DNA of 52,611 bases from an uncultured Opitutales bacterium (lineage in GTDB: Bacteria > Verrucomicrobiota > Verrucomicrobiia > Opitutales > Intestinicryptomonadaceae): the NCBI GenBank assembly GCA_944389315.1, contig CALXLX010000047.1, positions 1 to 52,611 on the forward strand, written 5' to 3'. Below are positions 24,662 to 33,473 of the stretch, piece by piece; the first letter of the stretch is position 1, and each line of letters begins with the position of its first letter. The notes under the pieces are model-generated. The model was not told the origin of the DNA, did not search any database, and saw only the letters and a list, made by a program, of their open reading frames with translations. A program made the position numbers and the translations under genes.

Positions 24662-26623
24662 ATGAAATACTCTATAATTCTTATCCCCATTCTCATTCTC
24701 TCGGCTTCCAATCTGGCTGTTGCCGCTCCCACGGAAGCCAACTTGTTCTGGACGGGAAATAATCAGTCCGCACAATCCACCCTTTCCAACTGGAGTACGA
24801 GCGCGACGGAAATACTTACCCCGTCTTCCGTAGACTGGGGAAATACCGTAATTGGACATATGGATTTTTCGGAATCTGGCAAAAGCGGCTTCATAAACCA
24901 AAATACCACAGATCTTACGATAAAAGGCATTTACTGGGGCTCGTTTGAAAATGTTAGTGCTTCGACATTATTTCATATCTATCAGGGCGGTTCAAACGGT
25001 TCCATTACTGTTACCGACGGGATAACCTTAGATATGTCGGAGGATACTCCTTATGGTAATGAAGTGAGAATTCGTAGAAGAAACGGTAGCGGCACTTACG
25101 ATGTTACTGTGGGGGATTTGTACATAGCCCAAGGTGGCGGCATAATATCCTTGGGAACGGACTCTACTGGAGAGTTTCTCACCGACCTTACCCTTACGGG
25201 AGACATATTGGCAAACAATGGCACTGTAAACATTGTGACCAATTCCTTCTCGATGGATATGGGTAAAACCGTAACCCTGAATAATTCTGCGATGAACTTT
25301 AAGTTCGGCAAGATAGACACCAACGGTACGCCTATTACTCCGCAGTGGGCGTCGGTCAATATGACGGAGAATGACTTCTATGTGAGCGGGAAATCAACCC
25401 TGTTTTACGGAGTCTCCCATCAGGATAGAGCGCAGGGTGACATATTGTTAGGCAACGTGTATCTTACATCGTCAGATGCAACTTTGGACCTCAACTTATA
25501 TTCCGACGAAGAATACATGCGCAGCATAAAAAACATATCCATGCAGGAGGGAGTTTCTGGAGCTGTGGGATCTTATGTCTATATAAAAACAAACGACTAC
25601 AATATAGACGTGGCGGCTATCGACAAAGGCTTTCAGACCTTCCAGTATGCAGCAGATGTCACGGTGTGGGGCGACTTTGTGGATTCGTTTACGACAGCGG
25701 CAGGAGACAAGTCTTTTATAACCCCGTCTTCTCTGGATGCCGATTTGAGAGTTATGGGCACCTTCTCATCTCAGAATGCCGGAGGTACGGTGTTTAGCAG
25801 AGGGCAGGGCACTTCGACTTACACATATTACTTTGGCGGCATCGCCGACGGAGCCGGCCGATTGACGACATCGGGCGCAGCCTCTGACGGATATATTGAC
25901 AAAGATACGGGCCTTACCATCATACGCCTGAACGGCAGCGATACATATTCCACGACCTCAAAAATATCGGATACAAGATGGGGATCAACCAGAGATGAAA
26001 ATCTTTCCATTGCCGGAGCCTTCAGCTTTGTCATGGAGGGAACCGGAACACAGTATCTGCGCGGGGCAACTTGGTACAGGGGAGATACCGTCGTCAAGAG
26101 CGGGCGCCTGTATATCAGGGCGGACAATGCCGACAGGGACAAAGTGGAAGGAACTGACACTTGGGGATTGGGCCTTGTAAACATGCAGGGCGGATATTTT
26201 GGAGCTTGCGGGGCGGACTCCGAAATAGGCACAACCTATGTCAAGGCTTTGCAGTTTGCGGGCGGCACTCTTGCGGTTGACTTCGCCGGCTCAAGCTGCG
26301 ACCTCATCTCCATCGTCACCACAGACAACATAATAATTGCGGACAGCTCCGATATGCTCAAGTTCGAGTTCAATCTTGGCGAAGGCGTCCTTGAGGATAA
26401 TCAATATAAGATTATCGCGTGGGATTCATCGGTTGGCAATCTCGAGTATGACTTATCGGAAGCCCAGATAGAGATAAACGGCAGGGACGATTTGTCCGCG
26501 GTCTTGTCTTATGCGCAGGACGGCGGCATAAATGTGTCTTTTGTAATCCCGGAGCCATCGACATATGCGGCAATCTTTGGCGCACTGGCTTTGGGCTTTG
26601 CAATGCTGCGCCGCAGAAGGTAG
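24662..26623 (+). CDS. PEP-CTERM sorted autotransporter-like surface protein
   Basis: 653 residues from the ATG at 24662. A signal peptide (core IILIPILILSASNLAVA) is followed by a long beta-strand-rich passenger with Thr/Ser/Gly/Asn-rich repeats (LTLTGDILANNGTVNIVTN, GGTVFSRGQGTS, TVVKSGRLYIRADN), as in autotransporter-like proteins. The C-terminus is a PEP-CTERM signal: VIPEPSTYAAI, a hydrophobic stretch, then RRRR. An exosortase would recognise the PEP motif, cleave, and attach or release the protein at the cell surface. No exosortase gene lies in this window. It has its own promoter upstream and a terminator downstream, so it is monocistronic. An alternative TTG start lies at 24632. Confidence 0.9.
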   Translation: MKYSIILIPILILSASNLAVAAPTEANLFWTGNNQSAQSTLSNWSTSATEILTPSSVDWGNTVIGHMDFSESGKSGFINQNTTDLTIKGIYWGSFENVSASTLFHIYQGGSNGSITVTDGITLDMSEDTPYGNEVRIRRRNGSGTYDVTVGDLYIAQGGGIISLGTDSTGEFLTDLTLTGDILANNGTVNIVTNSFSMDMGKTVTLNNSAMNFKFGKIDTNGTPITPQWASVNMTENDFYVSGKSTLFYGVSHQDRAQGDILLGNVYLTSSDATLDLNLYSDEEYMRSIKNISMQEGVSGAVGSYVYIKTNDYNIDVAAIDKGFQTFQYAADVTVWGDFVDSFTTAAGDKSFITPSSLDADLRVMGTFSSQNAGGTVFSRGQGTSTYTYYFGGIADGAGRLTTSGAASDGYIDKDTGLTIIRLNGSDTYSTTSKISDTRWGSTRDENLSIAGAFSFVMEGTGTQYLRGATWYRGDTVVKSGRLYIRADNADRDKVEGTDTWGLGLVNMQGGYFGACGADSEIGTTYVKALQFAGGTLAVDFAGSSCDLISIVTTDNIIIADSSDMLKFEFNLGEGVLEDNQYKIIAWDSSVGNLEYDLSEAQIEINGRDDLSAVLSYAQDGGINVSFVIPEPSTYAAIFGALALGFAMLRRRR

Positions 26624-26642
26624 AATTGTAAGGCTTTTATAG

Positions 26643-26680
26643 GCGGGGTCTCCAAAATTTTTGGGGCCCCGTCTTTTTTT
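26643..26680 (+). terminator. Rho-independent terminator after the PEP-CTERM gene
   Basis: CGGGGTCTCC and GGGGCCCCG can form an imperfect GC-rich stem around an AAAATTTTT loop, followed by TCTTTTTTT. It begins about 20 bases after the stop codon. Confidence 0.75.
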
Positions 26681-26815
26681 CGTTTAACAGGCGCAAAATC
26701 TTAATAAATGCCTTTTGCCCTTGCAATGTTTAGGCCAGGCTTCTTCCATTTGTATCTTGGCAGCCATAGAAGAATTGCGGGTATGCTGGAACATTCGCTT
26801 GGTTTAATGTTAATA

Positions 26816-26844
26816 TTGAAAAATTCTGAACATACGGGCATAAA
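26816..26844 (+). promoter_or_regulatory. Candidate promoter for the lipoprotein gene at 26866
   Basis: TTGAAA (26816-26821) and CATAAA (26839-26844) are spaced by 17 bases, about 22 bases before the ATG. The -10 is a moderate match only. Confidence 0.35.
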
Positions 26845-26865
26845 ACTAAGTCTAACAGTCAACAC

Positions 26866-27507
26866 ATGAAAAATTTATTAGCATATTTTTTATTACTCTT
26901 GCTGCTGACGGGCTGCATGTCCTCCTCGGACGAGCATGTCCTCCAGCTGAGGGACTCTTGGAACTCTTTCTACGCCTCATACGACATCGAGAGATTGGAC
27001 AACCCTTCCAAGGCTTCGTACACGCCCTCTGTAATGTTGCCGATTTATCCGAGCCCGTCTGCGGAAGAGCGCACAAGATACGATCAGTTCAAGTATTGGG
27101 AACAGGCCTTTCAGGTATGGTACGATAAGGACAAAGCAGTGTTCAACGAGTTGGCGAAAGGCGGGGAGGGCTTCTTGTTTGTCAATTTCTGCACTGTTGG
27201 GTCGAGCATGGAAATCGACGACTTTAAATATGTGAAATTTTCCGGATCGGTCGCGAACTTCTCTTGGAGGCACGGCAATGTGGGCAAATTTGCGACGGTG
27301 TCAAAAGGCATAGTCGTAAACGGCAGCATAGAGCTTAGAATAACCCTGAAAAAATTCGGGGACGGTTTTGAATCAACGGCAAAATTTACAAGGGACGTAT
27401 CCGCATATAAGCCAACCCTCGTGATTTTCCGCAAACTGTCTGCGGCGGAATCCGCCGACAGCGACTATGAAGGCATGTTAGTAATACCGATAAACATGCC
27501 TAAATGA
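26866..27507 (+). CDS. Lipoprotein of unknown function
   Basis: A 213-residue lipoprotein with a leucine-rich signal and lipobox LTGC (Cys17). The mature protein begins with a helical region (VLQLRDSWNSFYASYDIERL) and continues as a mixed beta-rich domain (GFLFVNFCTVGSS, DDFKYVKFSGSVANFSW, GIVVNGSIELRITLKKFG) ending in a strand LVIPINMP. No family is recognised. It is isolated, between the PEP-CTERM gene and two genes on the opposite strand. A Cys within the mature domain could pair with nothing obvious. Confidence 0.75.
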   Translation: MKNLLAYFLLLLLLTGCMSSSDEHVLQLRDSWNSFYASYDIERLDNPSKASYTPSVMLPIYPSPSAEERTRYDQFKYWEQAFQVWYDKDKAVFNELAKGGEGFLFVNFCTVGSSMEIDDFKYVKFSGSVANFSWRHGNVGKFATVSKGIVVNGSIELRITLKKFGDGFESTAKFTRDVSAYKPTLVIFRKLSAAESADSDYEGMLVIPINMPK

Positions 27508-27735
27508 CGAATCACAATTATTTATGCGCGGGGCGGCGTTTGCCCTGCGCCTCGGAGCGCCTTATTTGCGCGCAAGGCGGCAATTTTCTCTCCATTCTTT
27601 TTGTGACGGCACTATGGGAGAACGGCGCTTCCGCACTGGGGAACATGACCGCCTATAGTCTGTTTTTTTTCGCCTTAGGGACGCGGTAAGGTCATGTCTA
27701 TGTTTTGTGGAAATACTGGGGATAACGAAAAACGG

Positions 27736-28839
27736 CTATTTTGACAAAGCCCCGGCTATGATATCCGCCGCGCGAACCGCCGCCGAGGGCGGGGTGTCGT
27801 GCGTTAGGGGCAGGGTCATGATGCGCTCTGACAGGTCTTTGGCATCGGCATCGGAGGATTTTATCTTTGCCCAGAATACGGGAGGCTCGGCGCATGCCTG
27901 CCTCAATGCGGCTCTGGCAAGGTTGCGGGCGTCGTGGTTTGCAAAGACTATTGCGGGATAAAAGACATCGTGCCCGCAGAAGGGCTTTTCTATTGTGCGT
28001 TCGTTTAGGATATGGACCCCTTCCGGGGTCAATTCGCGCAGGCGCATTGCAAAAAGCCTGAAATTCTCCTCCCTGCGGCGGGAGAGCAGCGGAGCGTCTA
28101 AACGCAATAGGGTGTCAAGCGCGTAGAAACTCATGCGCCTGTCTTCAAAGTCGTATTCCAACAGCCGCTCCGCCTTCTCAAAAATGTTGAATATGCGCTT
28201 CCAGTCCGTATCGGAAGGCCCCAAGCGGGACTTCATAAGCCCCGCGGCTAATATTTGCGCCTCGTAGCGGTTCAGGTTGTCCCGCCCGCCTCTAAATATC
28301 CGCCTTGGAGCGCGCCCCTTCCGCCTGAGAAAAGCCCCGCATAAGGGCAGAATCTTTCTAAACGACGCAAAAGTATAGTCCGCATATTCCCCGAGCGCAA
28401 ACGGAGAAAACGGCGCATGGGAATGGTCTGCAACAAGTGCTATTTTCGGATTTGCCGCCTTCCAGCGCCGCCACGCGGCGTCGTTGAAATTCCCGAAGAA
28501 GTTTACGGCAAGCACGGCCTCCGGCGGGCTTGCCCGCAAGGTCTCAAACCTCGGCTCTAAAAGGGCGGGATTGTCCGAGTATCTTCTGATGTCGAAGCGG
28601 GCCTCGAGAAACTCGGTGAGAGCGGGGCACAGGTATTCGGGAATATGCAATACGGGCTTTTCAACACCCGTCTCCGCGCGGAGAGATTTTGCAATCTCGT
28701 CCATGGCCGCCCGCCCGCTCGACAGGAACTCGGCATCGCCGGCCAAAAGATTTGCACTACCGCTGCCGCCGAAAAACTCCGCTCCGGGCGCCTTGAAATA
28801 TTGTGATATGCTCGAATTTTCCAGACAAAGCCCGTCCAT
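27736..28839 (-). CDS. Probable PLP-dependent (fold type I, DegT-like) protein
   Basis: A 367-residue protein with the outline of a fold-type I PLP enzyme of the DegT/DnrJ/EryC1 kind. It has an N-terminal SSGRAAMDEIAKSL segment that resembles the PLP-phosphate-binding helix (SGRxA). It continues with a LHIPEYLCPAL strand-turn, VADHSHAP (D138 at the position that contacts the PLP ring nitrogen), and FASFRKILPLCGAF (K162 a candidate Schiff-base lysine). The HSHAP motif matches the D-x-A-H pattern only loosely. It begins 15 bases after the alanine racemase gene and is probably co-transcribed. Substrate unknown; a sugar or amino-acid transaminase or a non-catalytic relative is possible. Confidence 0.7.
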   Translation of the reverse strand: MDGLCLENSSISQYFKAPGAEFFGGSGSANLLAGDAEFLSSGRAAMDEIAKSLRAETGVEKPVLHIPEYLCPALTEFLEARFDIRRYSDNPALLEPRFETLRASPPEAVLAVNFFGNFNDAAWRRWKAANPKIALVADHSHAPFSPFALGEYADYTFASFRKILPLCGAFLRRKGRAPRRIFRGGRDNLNRYEAQILAAGLMKSRLGPSDTDWKRIFNIFEKAERLLEYDFEDRRMSFYALDTLLRLDAPLLSRRREENFRLFAMRLRELTPEGVHILNERTIEKPFCGHDVFYPAIVFANHDARNLARAALRQACAEPPVFWAKIKSSDADAKDLSERIMTLPLTHDTPPSAAVRAADIIAGALSK

Positions 28840-28854
28840 GAGAAATTCTCCCTG

Positions 28855-29928
28855 TTAGCGTATCATCACCCTGGCTACCCGCTTGGGTATGGCAACCATG
28901 GCCTCCCACGGTATGCGGTGAGTCCAATTGCTGTAGTCGCAAAGATCTATCTCCTCGTCCCCCTGCTCGCCGATGAAGACAACTTCGTCGCCGACACGCA
29001 CTTCGTCGAGGGCGGAGGCGTCCGCAAAACATTCGTCGAGGCTGACCCGCCCGACTATCGGGCAGCGTTTGCCGCGTATCAAAACATATGCGCCTTCGGA
29101 AAATCCCGCCGGCACGCCGTCGGCATAGCCGGCGCTTATTGAAACGGTTTTGTGCCCGCCGCTTTGCGATACCCCCGCAACTCGGGCTTTGAACGACAAT
29201 ACCTGCCTTATGCCGCCGCGCCCGTCCGTGTCGTATCCGCGCGGATTTATCCCGTACTGCAAAAGGCCGACCCTCACCGCATTGAACGGAGGCTCCACAG
29301 GCACAAAATCTATCGCCGCGCTGTTGTGTATGTGCACGAGCATGTCAGAAGTGTCGAATTTCGACACTATGTCCCTGAGTATCCCCACCTGCCGAAGGGT
29401 GTATTGCTCGTCGGTATCCGCGCTTGAAAGATGCGAAAATATGCCCGCAACCCTGATATTCTTAAACTTCAATACGCGCTCTATGAATTCGGCCGCGTGC
29501 TCGTGCCATACGCCGACCCTCCCCATGCCGGTGTCCACTTTTATGTGAACGTCGAGCACTTTTCCAACCGCCGCGCTCAGCGAATCAAAATGGTGGGCCT
29601 CCTCCATCGTCGATATTGCAGGAGTGGCCCCGTATTCAAACACAAGATGCCGCTCGTCGTAAAGAATGGGGCTTAGCACGAGCACGGGTTTGTCCGCTAT
29701 TATCTCGCGCACGCGGGAAACCTCGTGCAGATTTGCCACGGCAAACATGTCTGCCCCGCCCCTTAAAAAACGGCCCAACGCCTGCGGCATGCAATGCCCA
29801 TAGGCGTCCGCCTTGACCACGCAGATGTATTTTACGCCGCTCGGAAAACGGGCCTTTATGGCGCGCGCATTGTCCTCAAGCCTGCGGAGGTTTATCTCCG
29901 TCCAAGAGCGCATGGGAAGTGTGTTCAT
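28855..29928 (-). CDS. alr: Alanine racemase
   Basis: Alr interconverts L- and D-alanine, providing D-Ala for peptidoglycan. The 357 residues are normal length. K39 in VVKADAYGHC carries PLP. Y268 in ISAGYADG is the second catalytic base. VDTGMGRVGV, FSHLSSAD and NSAAIDF are further signatures. Two small departures exist: the motif usually written GRVCMDQ reads GRVSLDE, and R-x-G-L-L-Q-Y-G-I is intact. Start chosen at the ATG at 29928, with an AAAGAG just upstream. The PLP-like gene follows 15 bases later. Confidence 0.95.
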   Translation of the reverse strand: MNTLPMRSWTEINLRRLEDNARAIKARFPSGVKYICVVKADAYGHCMPQALGRFLRGGADMFAVANLHEVSRVREIIADKPVLVLSPILYDERHLVFEYGATPAISTMEEAHHFDSLSAAVGKVLDVHIKVDTGMGRVGVWHEHAAEFIERVLKFKNIRVAGIFSHLSSADTDEQYTLRQVGILRDIVSKFDTSDMLVHIHNSAAIDFVPVEPPFNAVRVGLLQYGINPRGYDTDGRGGIRQVLSFKARVAGVSQSGGHKTVSISAGYADGVPAGFSEGAYVLIRGKRCPIVGRVSLDECFADASALDEVRVGDEVVFIGEQGDEEIDLCDYSNWTHRIPWEAMVAIPKRVARVMIR

Positions 29929-30006
29929 CTCTTTTGCCTACCTTTGCACGGCGGCATGCGCCCTCGCACGCCGCCCATCCGACGAAAGAGCACGGAAACT
30001 CCCCCG

Positions 30007-30765
30007 TCAATTTTTGCTTCGCCAATACTTTTTTCGATAATGCAGCGGTGTCAAATTCAAAACCGACCGAAAATCTCGGTTCATGCTGCTCTGGTCGTAA
30101 AATCCGCATTGGTCGGCTATCTTGGATATGGGCGTGTTCCCGAATCTCAATTCCCTGCAGGCGGCGTTTAAGCGTATCTTCTTTATGTACTTTATGGGAG
30201 TTGTCTTAAATATGCGCTTAAACAGGCGCTCTATGGAGCTTACAGACATGTTCACCTGGCGCGAAACATCGTCTATGCTTATCTTCTTCATGTAGTTGCC
30301 GCGTATGAACTCTATGGCAACCCTTATCTCGGGATGCCCAAGATATATGGGGTCGTTGCCCTTTAGCAGCCTCGTCACCCCGGCAAGCCCCGCAACTTTG
30401 CCGTCCTTGCCGTAAAGAGGAATTTTTGTCGTCAGGCGCCAGTCGGGGATAAGCTCGTCGCTGGGGGCAAGCTCAAGCTTCTCTATTATCGGCTTGCCGG
30501 TGGACATTACGCGCTTGTCGTCCCTGACAAACATGTCGGCCAGAAAACTCGGGGTGAAATCGTAGTCCGTCTTGCCGAAAAGCTCTTCGGGAGCCTTGCA
30601 TCCAAGAGACTTCATCAGATTGTTGTTGAAGGCCATAAACTGGCCGTTTATGTTCTTTACAAAATATTGCATGTTCGGCGAAACGTTGAAAAGCGTCTCC
30701 ATAAACTGCCCAACCTGAAGCGTTTCTCCGAATTCAATTAAAGATTTCTTTAAATTGTCATCCAT
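30007..30765 (-). CDS. PAS-domain AraC-family transcriptional regulator
   Basis: A 252-residue regulator. Residues 20-120 form a PAS domain (NVSPNMQYFVKNINGQFMAF, LFGKTDYDFTP, IPLYGKDGKVAGLAGVTR), and the last 100 residues form an AraC double helix-turn-helix (ISIDDVSRQVNMSVSSIERL, LRFGNTPISKIADQCGFYDQ, then LTPLHYRKKY). AraC regulators with PAS sensors in PVC and related bacteria often control sugar-use genes; here no target is adjacent except yraN, divergent by only 17 bases. The ATG at 30765 is preferred; an upstream start at 30894 would overlap yraN and gives a non-conserved Phe-rich extension. Confidence 0.9.
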   Translation of the reverse strand: MDDNLKKSLIEFGETLQVGQFMETLFNVSPNMQYFVKNINGQFMAFNNNLMKSLGCKAPEELFGKTDYDFTPSFLADMFVRDDKRVMSTGKPIIEKLELAPSDELIPDWRLTTKIPLYGKDGKVAGLAGVTRLLKGNDPIYLGHPEIRVAIEFIRGNYMKKISIDDVSRQVNMSVSSIERLFKRIFKTTPIKYIKKIRLNAACRELRFGNTPISKIADQCGFYDQSSMNRDFRSVLNLTPLHYRKKYWRSKN

Positions 30766-30782
30766 GATATTCTCTTTGTCTC

Positions 30783-31322
30783 GTGAAACTTTCGGAAATT
30801 TTACAAAAAATACAAAAATGCCAAACAAGCTATTTTCGGGCTTTTGCAAAAAAAATCCGAAAGATTCTCCCCTTACGCCTTCTTTTTTTTGCAAAAAATA
30901 AGAATTATTTCAAGCAAACAAGATCGGAATTTTTCGGCCTCGATGCCGAACGCGCCGCGGCGGACTATCTCAAGCGGGAAAAACACCTCAAAATTCTGGC
31001 GAGGAACTACAGGACCGGCAGGCTCGAAATAGACATTGTTGCCTTCGACAAAAGACAAAACTCCCTCGTATTCGTGGAGGTTAAATCCAGGGGGGTGCAC
31101 CGCGAAACAGACGCGTGCCTTGCCGCTACTGACGTCTCTAAACGGCTAAACATAAAAAAAGCGGCAAAACGCTATGTCGCGGAGATGAAAAATAAACCAG
31201 CGTCGCTCGGAATAAGATACGATATAGTAATAGCAACCCACAATCCAAACGGTGAAATTCTGTCGTTAAGGCACTTCCAAAATGTCGGGTTCGCGCGGCA
31301 AAAAAGGGGAAGGCTACTGTAG
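30783..31322 (+). CDS. yraN: YraN/UPF0102-family nuclease-like protein
   Basis: YraN proteins are small restriction-endonuclease-fold proteins of unclear function, often near DNA-maintenance genes. The core is GLDAERAAADYLKREKHLK, then ILARNYRTGRLEIDIVAFD and SLVFVEVKSRG, giving the E-x-D and E-V-K catalytic pattern of that fold. The frame's only conventional start is GTG at 30783, giving a 50-residue basic extension before the conserved core. That extension is unusual; the mapped start is uncertain. The gene sits directly upstream of the phage-type capsid cassette, and ruvX lies downstream of that cassette. Confidence 0.85.
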   Translation: MKLSEILQKIQKCQTSYFRAFAKKIRKILPLRLLFFAKNKNYFKQTRSEFFGLDAERAAADYLKREKHLKILARNYRTGRLEIDIVAFDKRQNSLVFVEVKSRGVHRETDACLAATDVSKRLNIKKAAKRYVAEMKNKPASLGIRYDIVIATHNPNGEILSLRHFQNVGFARQKRGRLL

Positions 31323-31469
31323 TATGGTTTTGCCTTCGAATGCAAATTAAAGTCCGAAGTTTTCCGTAATCTGCGCCTTTGGGCGCCATGCTATTGCCGT
31401 CCTTAATGCCGAGCCCGGGAGGAGGGGTTTTGTCCATAGCCCCGGGCGCATTTCTGTGCTCAAAAAGAT

Positions 31470-31505
31470 CAAAAGTTCCGGCATTGGCAAAAGTTCCAAA
31501 AGTTC
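31470..31505 (+). repeat. Three CAAAAGTTC direct repeats in 9-base phase
   Basis: The 9-mer CAAAAGTTC occurs at 31470-31478, 31488-31496 and 31497-31505. The spacing is 18 and 9 bases, so all copies are in phase with a 9-base period. The region lies 38 bases upstream of the portal gene. It resembles operator or iteron spacing, but chance or an unrelated role cannot be excluded. Confidence 0.6.
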
Positions 31506-31543
31506 GCTAACGCACCCTGTCTAAAACGGGTAGCCTTGGCGCA

Positions 31544-32731
31544 ATGAACGCAAGAATTTTATCCCAGAGCGTGTATTCCCAGGCGGGAAGGGCGCGTTTT
31601 AATCCCATAAGGAACCTGCGCCCGGAAGTGCTGGCCTCGGCGCTAGACGCATTTGAAAACGGGCGTCTCGGACCAGCGGCGAGAATATTTGAGGCTATAA
31701 TTAGGCGCGACGATCTCATCGGCGGCCTGTATCTTAAAAGGGTAAAATCCGTCGCGCGTCTCGAGCCGCAAATCGTAATGACCGAGCAATCCCGCACGGC
31801 GGAAAAACACCGCGACGTTCTCAGGAAATTCTACGACTCCATAGAAGTATTCAGCGCCACGGACGCAAACATCAAGGGAGGGCTGCGCCTGCTTCTGGAG
31901 CAGATGATGGAGGCCGTAGCCATGCGCTATGCCCTGCATAAGATAGAGTTTGTCGACAAGGCGGGGGCGGTGTCCGCGTCCTTTGTGAAATATCCTCTAT
32001 GGCTTTTTGAGAATACGTCGGGCGCGCTTAAGATACTCGACATGGAGGGGCAGCTCTCTCCCGGCAGAGCCCTCGACGGGCGCGAATGGATGACCACCTG
32101 CTCGGACGGACTTATGTGCGCCTCCTCCATAGCCTATCTTTTCAAGCAGCTGCCCCTACACGACTGGCTCGTATATTGCGAAAGAAACGGCATGCCGGGA
32201 ATAAAGGCCACTACGGACGCCTTTCCCGGCAGCCCCCAATGGGAGGAGGTCTGCAAGGCCGTAGAGGAGTTCGGCGCGGAATTCCATGCGGTGTTGTCCC
32301 AAGGAACGCAGATAGACGCCATAGACATAGGATCCAAGGGGGAGCTTCCATACCAGGCGCTCGTCGAGCGCATGGACAGAACTCTCTGCAGCCTTTGGCG
32401 CGGCTCGGATTTAAGCACTCTGAGCGCGAGCGGAAATACGGGGGCCTCTTTGCAGCATTACGAAAGCTCGCTTCTCGAAGAGCACGACGCTGCGAATATA
32501 TCCGAAGTGCTCAACAGAAACGTAGACGCCGAAGTAATAAAACTGGCCTTCGGCCCGGAAGCCGTGCCAAAGGCAAAATTCAAGCTTATCCTGCCCGACT
32601 ACGAGATGCACAGGGACGAGCTTGAGATAATAGAGCGGCTATGCGCGCTCGGCCTGAAGCCGGACTCCGTGGAGCTCGCAAGAAAATTCTCCTTCCCGCT
32701 GGCAAAGGAGGGCTTCGGAGATGAAATTTAA
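31544..32731 (+). CDS. Mu gp29-like (DUF935) portal protein
   Basis: A portal ring in phages of this family is the channel through which DNA enters the capsid. The 395-residue protein shows the DUF935 pattern: an IIRRDDLIGGLYLKRVKSV helix, AVAMRYALHKIEFVDK, a YCERNGMPGIKATTDAF segment (the conserved E-x-x-G-x-P region), a LSQGTQIDAIDIGSKG beta part, and LWRGSDLSTLSAS near residue 285 (equivalent to the GQTLTT patch). It is shorter than Mu gp29 (about 510), possibly trimmed at the N-terminus. No terminase gene is nearby. The stop overlaps the next gene's start by 11 bases. Confidence 0.8.
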   Translation: MNARILSQSVYSQAGRARFNPIRNLRPEVLASALDAFENGRLGPAARIFEAIIRRDDLIGGLYLKRVKSVARLEPQIVMTEQSRTAEKHRDVLRKFYDSIEVFSATDANIKGGLRLLLEQMMEAVAMRYALHKIEFVDKAGAVSASFVKYPLWLFENTSGALKILDMEGQLSPGRALDGREWMTTCSDGLMCASSIAYLFKQLPLHDWLVYCERNGMPGIKATTDAFPGSPQWEEVCKAVEEFGAEFHAVLSQGTQIDAIDIGSKGELPYQALVERMDRTLCSLWRGSDLSTLSASGNTGASLQHYESSLLEEHDAANISEVLNRNVDAEVIKLAFGPEAVPKAKFKLILPDYEMHRDELEIIERLCALGLKPDSVELARKFSFPLAKEGFGDEI

Positions 32732-33422
32732 AAACGCCGTAGTGCAGCTCTTATGCCCCTTCGGAAAATGGCCGCACGAGAAGGGAATGCAAATTGTAGA
32801 TTGTGCCGCCGCCGGGAAGCTCGTGGAAAATTTCAGGGCTTCGGGCCTTTTGGGGAGGGGCATAAAATGCCCTATATTCTTCGGGCATCCGGACGACGCC
32901 CCATGGAGGGCTTTCCACAGGCCCAAGCCCGTAGGGGCCGTTGAAGGAATAGCCCAGATAGACGGCGGAATCGCCGTGCTGTGCTCTTACGACGATAAGG
33001 CCTACGGGGACATAATTTCGGGAAGAATAAAAAGAATGTCTCCAAGATGGCGCATGGAGGACATCGGAAACGGCAGCTACAGGCCAGAAAAGCTAATCTC
33101 CATAGGGCTTACGAACAATCCCAACATTCCGGACAGCGGGAAAATCCTGAAAGCCCAATGGGATTATTGCATCGGCGGTGTTTCCTCGCTCCGCTTCCGC
33201 ACGGAAAAATTGGCCGAGAAAGCCGCCGCCTGCGCAAAAAAGGCGGAGAAAATCTGCTCGTCTATGGCCCGCGGGCGTAATGCGGAGCCCGCCCCGGGCA
33301 GGCTCTCCGCGCGCGTGCCTCCTGGCGGCCGCGATATAGTGGCCATTGCAAGGGAGCGCATGAAGCTGACGGGGCTGCCCTATACCAGGTGCTTTGCCGA
33401 GGCAAGGCGGGAGATAATCTGA
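32721..33422 (+). CDS. Mu gpI-like protease/scaffold protein
   Basis: In Mu-type phages gpI is the prohead protease with an overlapping scaffold product. This 233-residue protein has the family landmarks FGHPDD (residues 54-59), the strand PVGAVEGIAQIDGGI, RIKRMSPRWRM, and LISIGLTNNPNIPDSGK (like the conserved S-x-A-L-x-N-x-P motif). The C-terminal 40 residues are basic and helical (ARERMKLTGLPYTRCFAEAR), fitting a scaffold helix. It overlaps the portal gene by 11 bases and has a GGAGG-like site inside it. Mu gpI is larger (about 360 residues), so a reduced version is suggested. I could not assign a catalytic serine or histidine with confidence. Confidence 0.7.
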   Translation: MKFKNAVVQLLCPFGKWPHEKGMQIVDCAAAGKLVENFRASGLLGRGIKCPIFFGHPDDAPWRAFHRPKPVGAVEGIAQIDGGIAVLCSYDDKAYGDIISGRIKRMSPRWRMEDIGNGSYRPEKLISIGLTNNPNIPDSGKILKAQWDYCIGGVSSLRFRTEKLAEKAAACAKKAEKICSSMARGRNAEPAPGRLSARVPPGGRDIVAIARERMKLTGLPYTRCFAEARREII

Positions 33423-33434
33423 AAATTTTTCAAC

Positions 33435-33450
33435 GCGGGAGGATTCCCGC
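33435..33450 (+). repeat. Short hairpin before the cement gene
   Basis: GCGGGA (33435-33440) pairs with TCCCGC (33445-33450) around a GGAT loop, in the 51-base gap between protease and cement genes. An A-rich leader follows. It could stabilise the mRNA end or the start site of the more strongly expressed downstream genes; without a T-run it is not a standard terminator. Confidence 0.5.
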
Positions 33451-33473
33451 ACAAATAAAAAAACAATAAAAAT

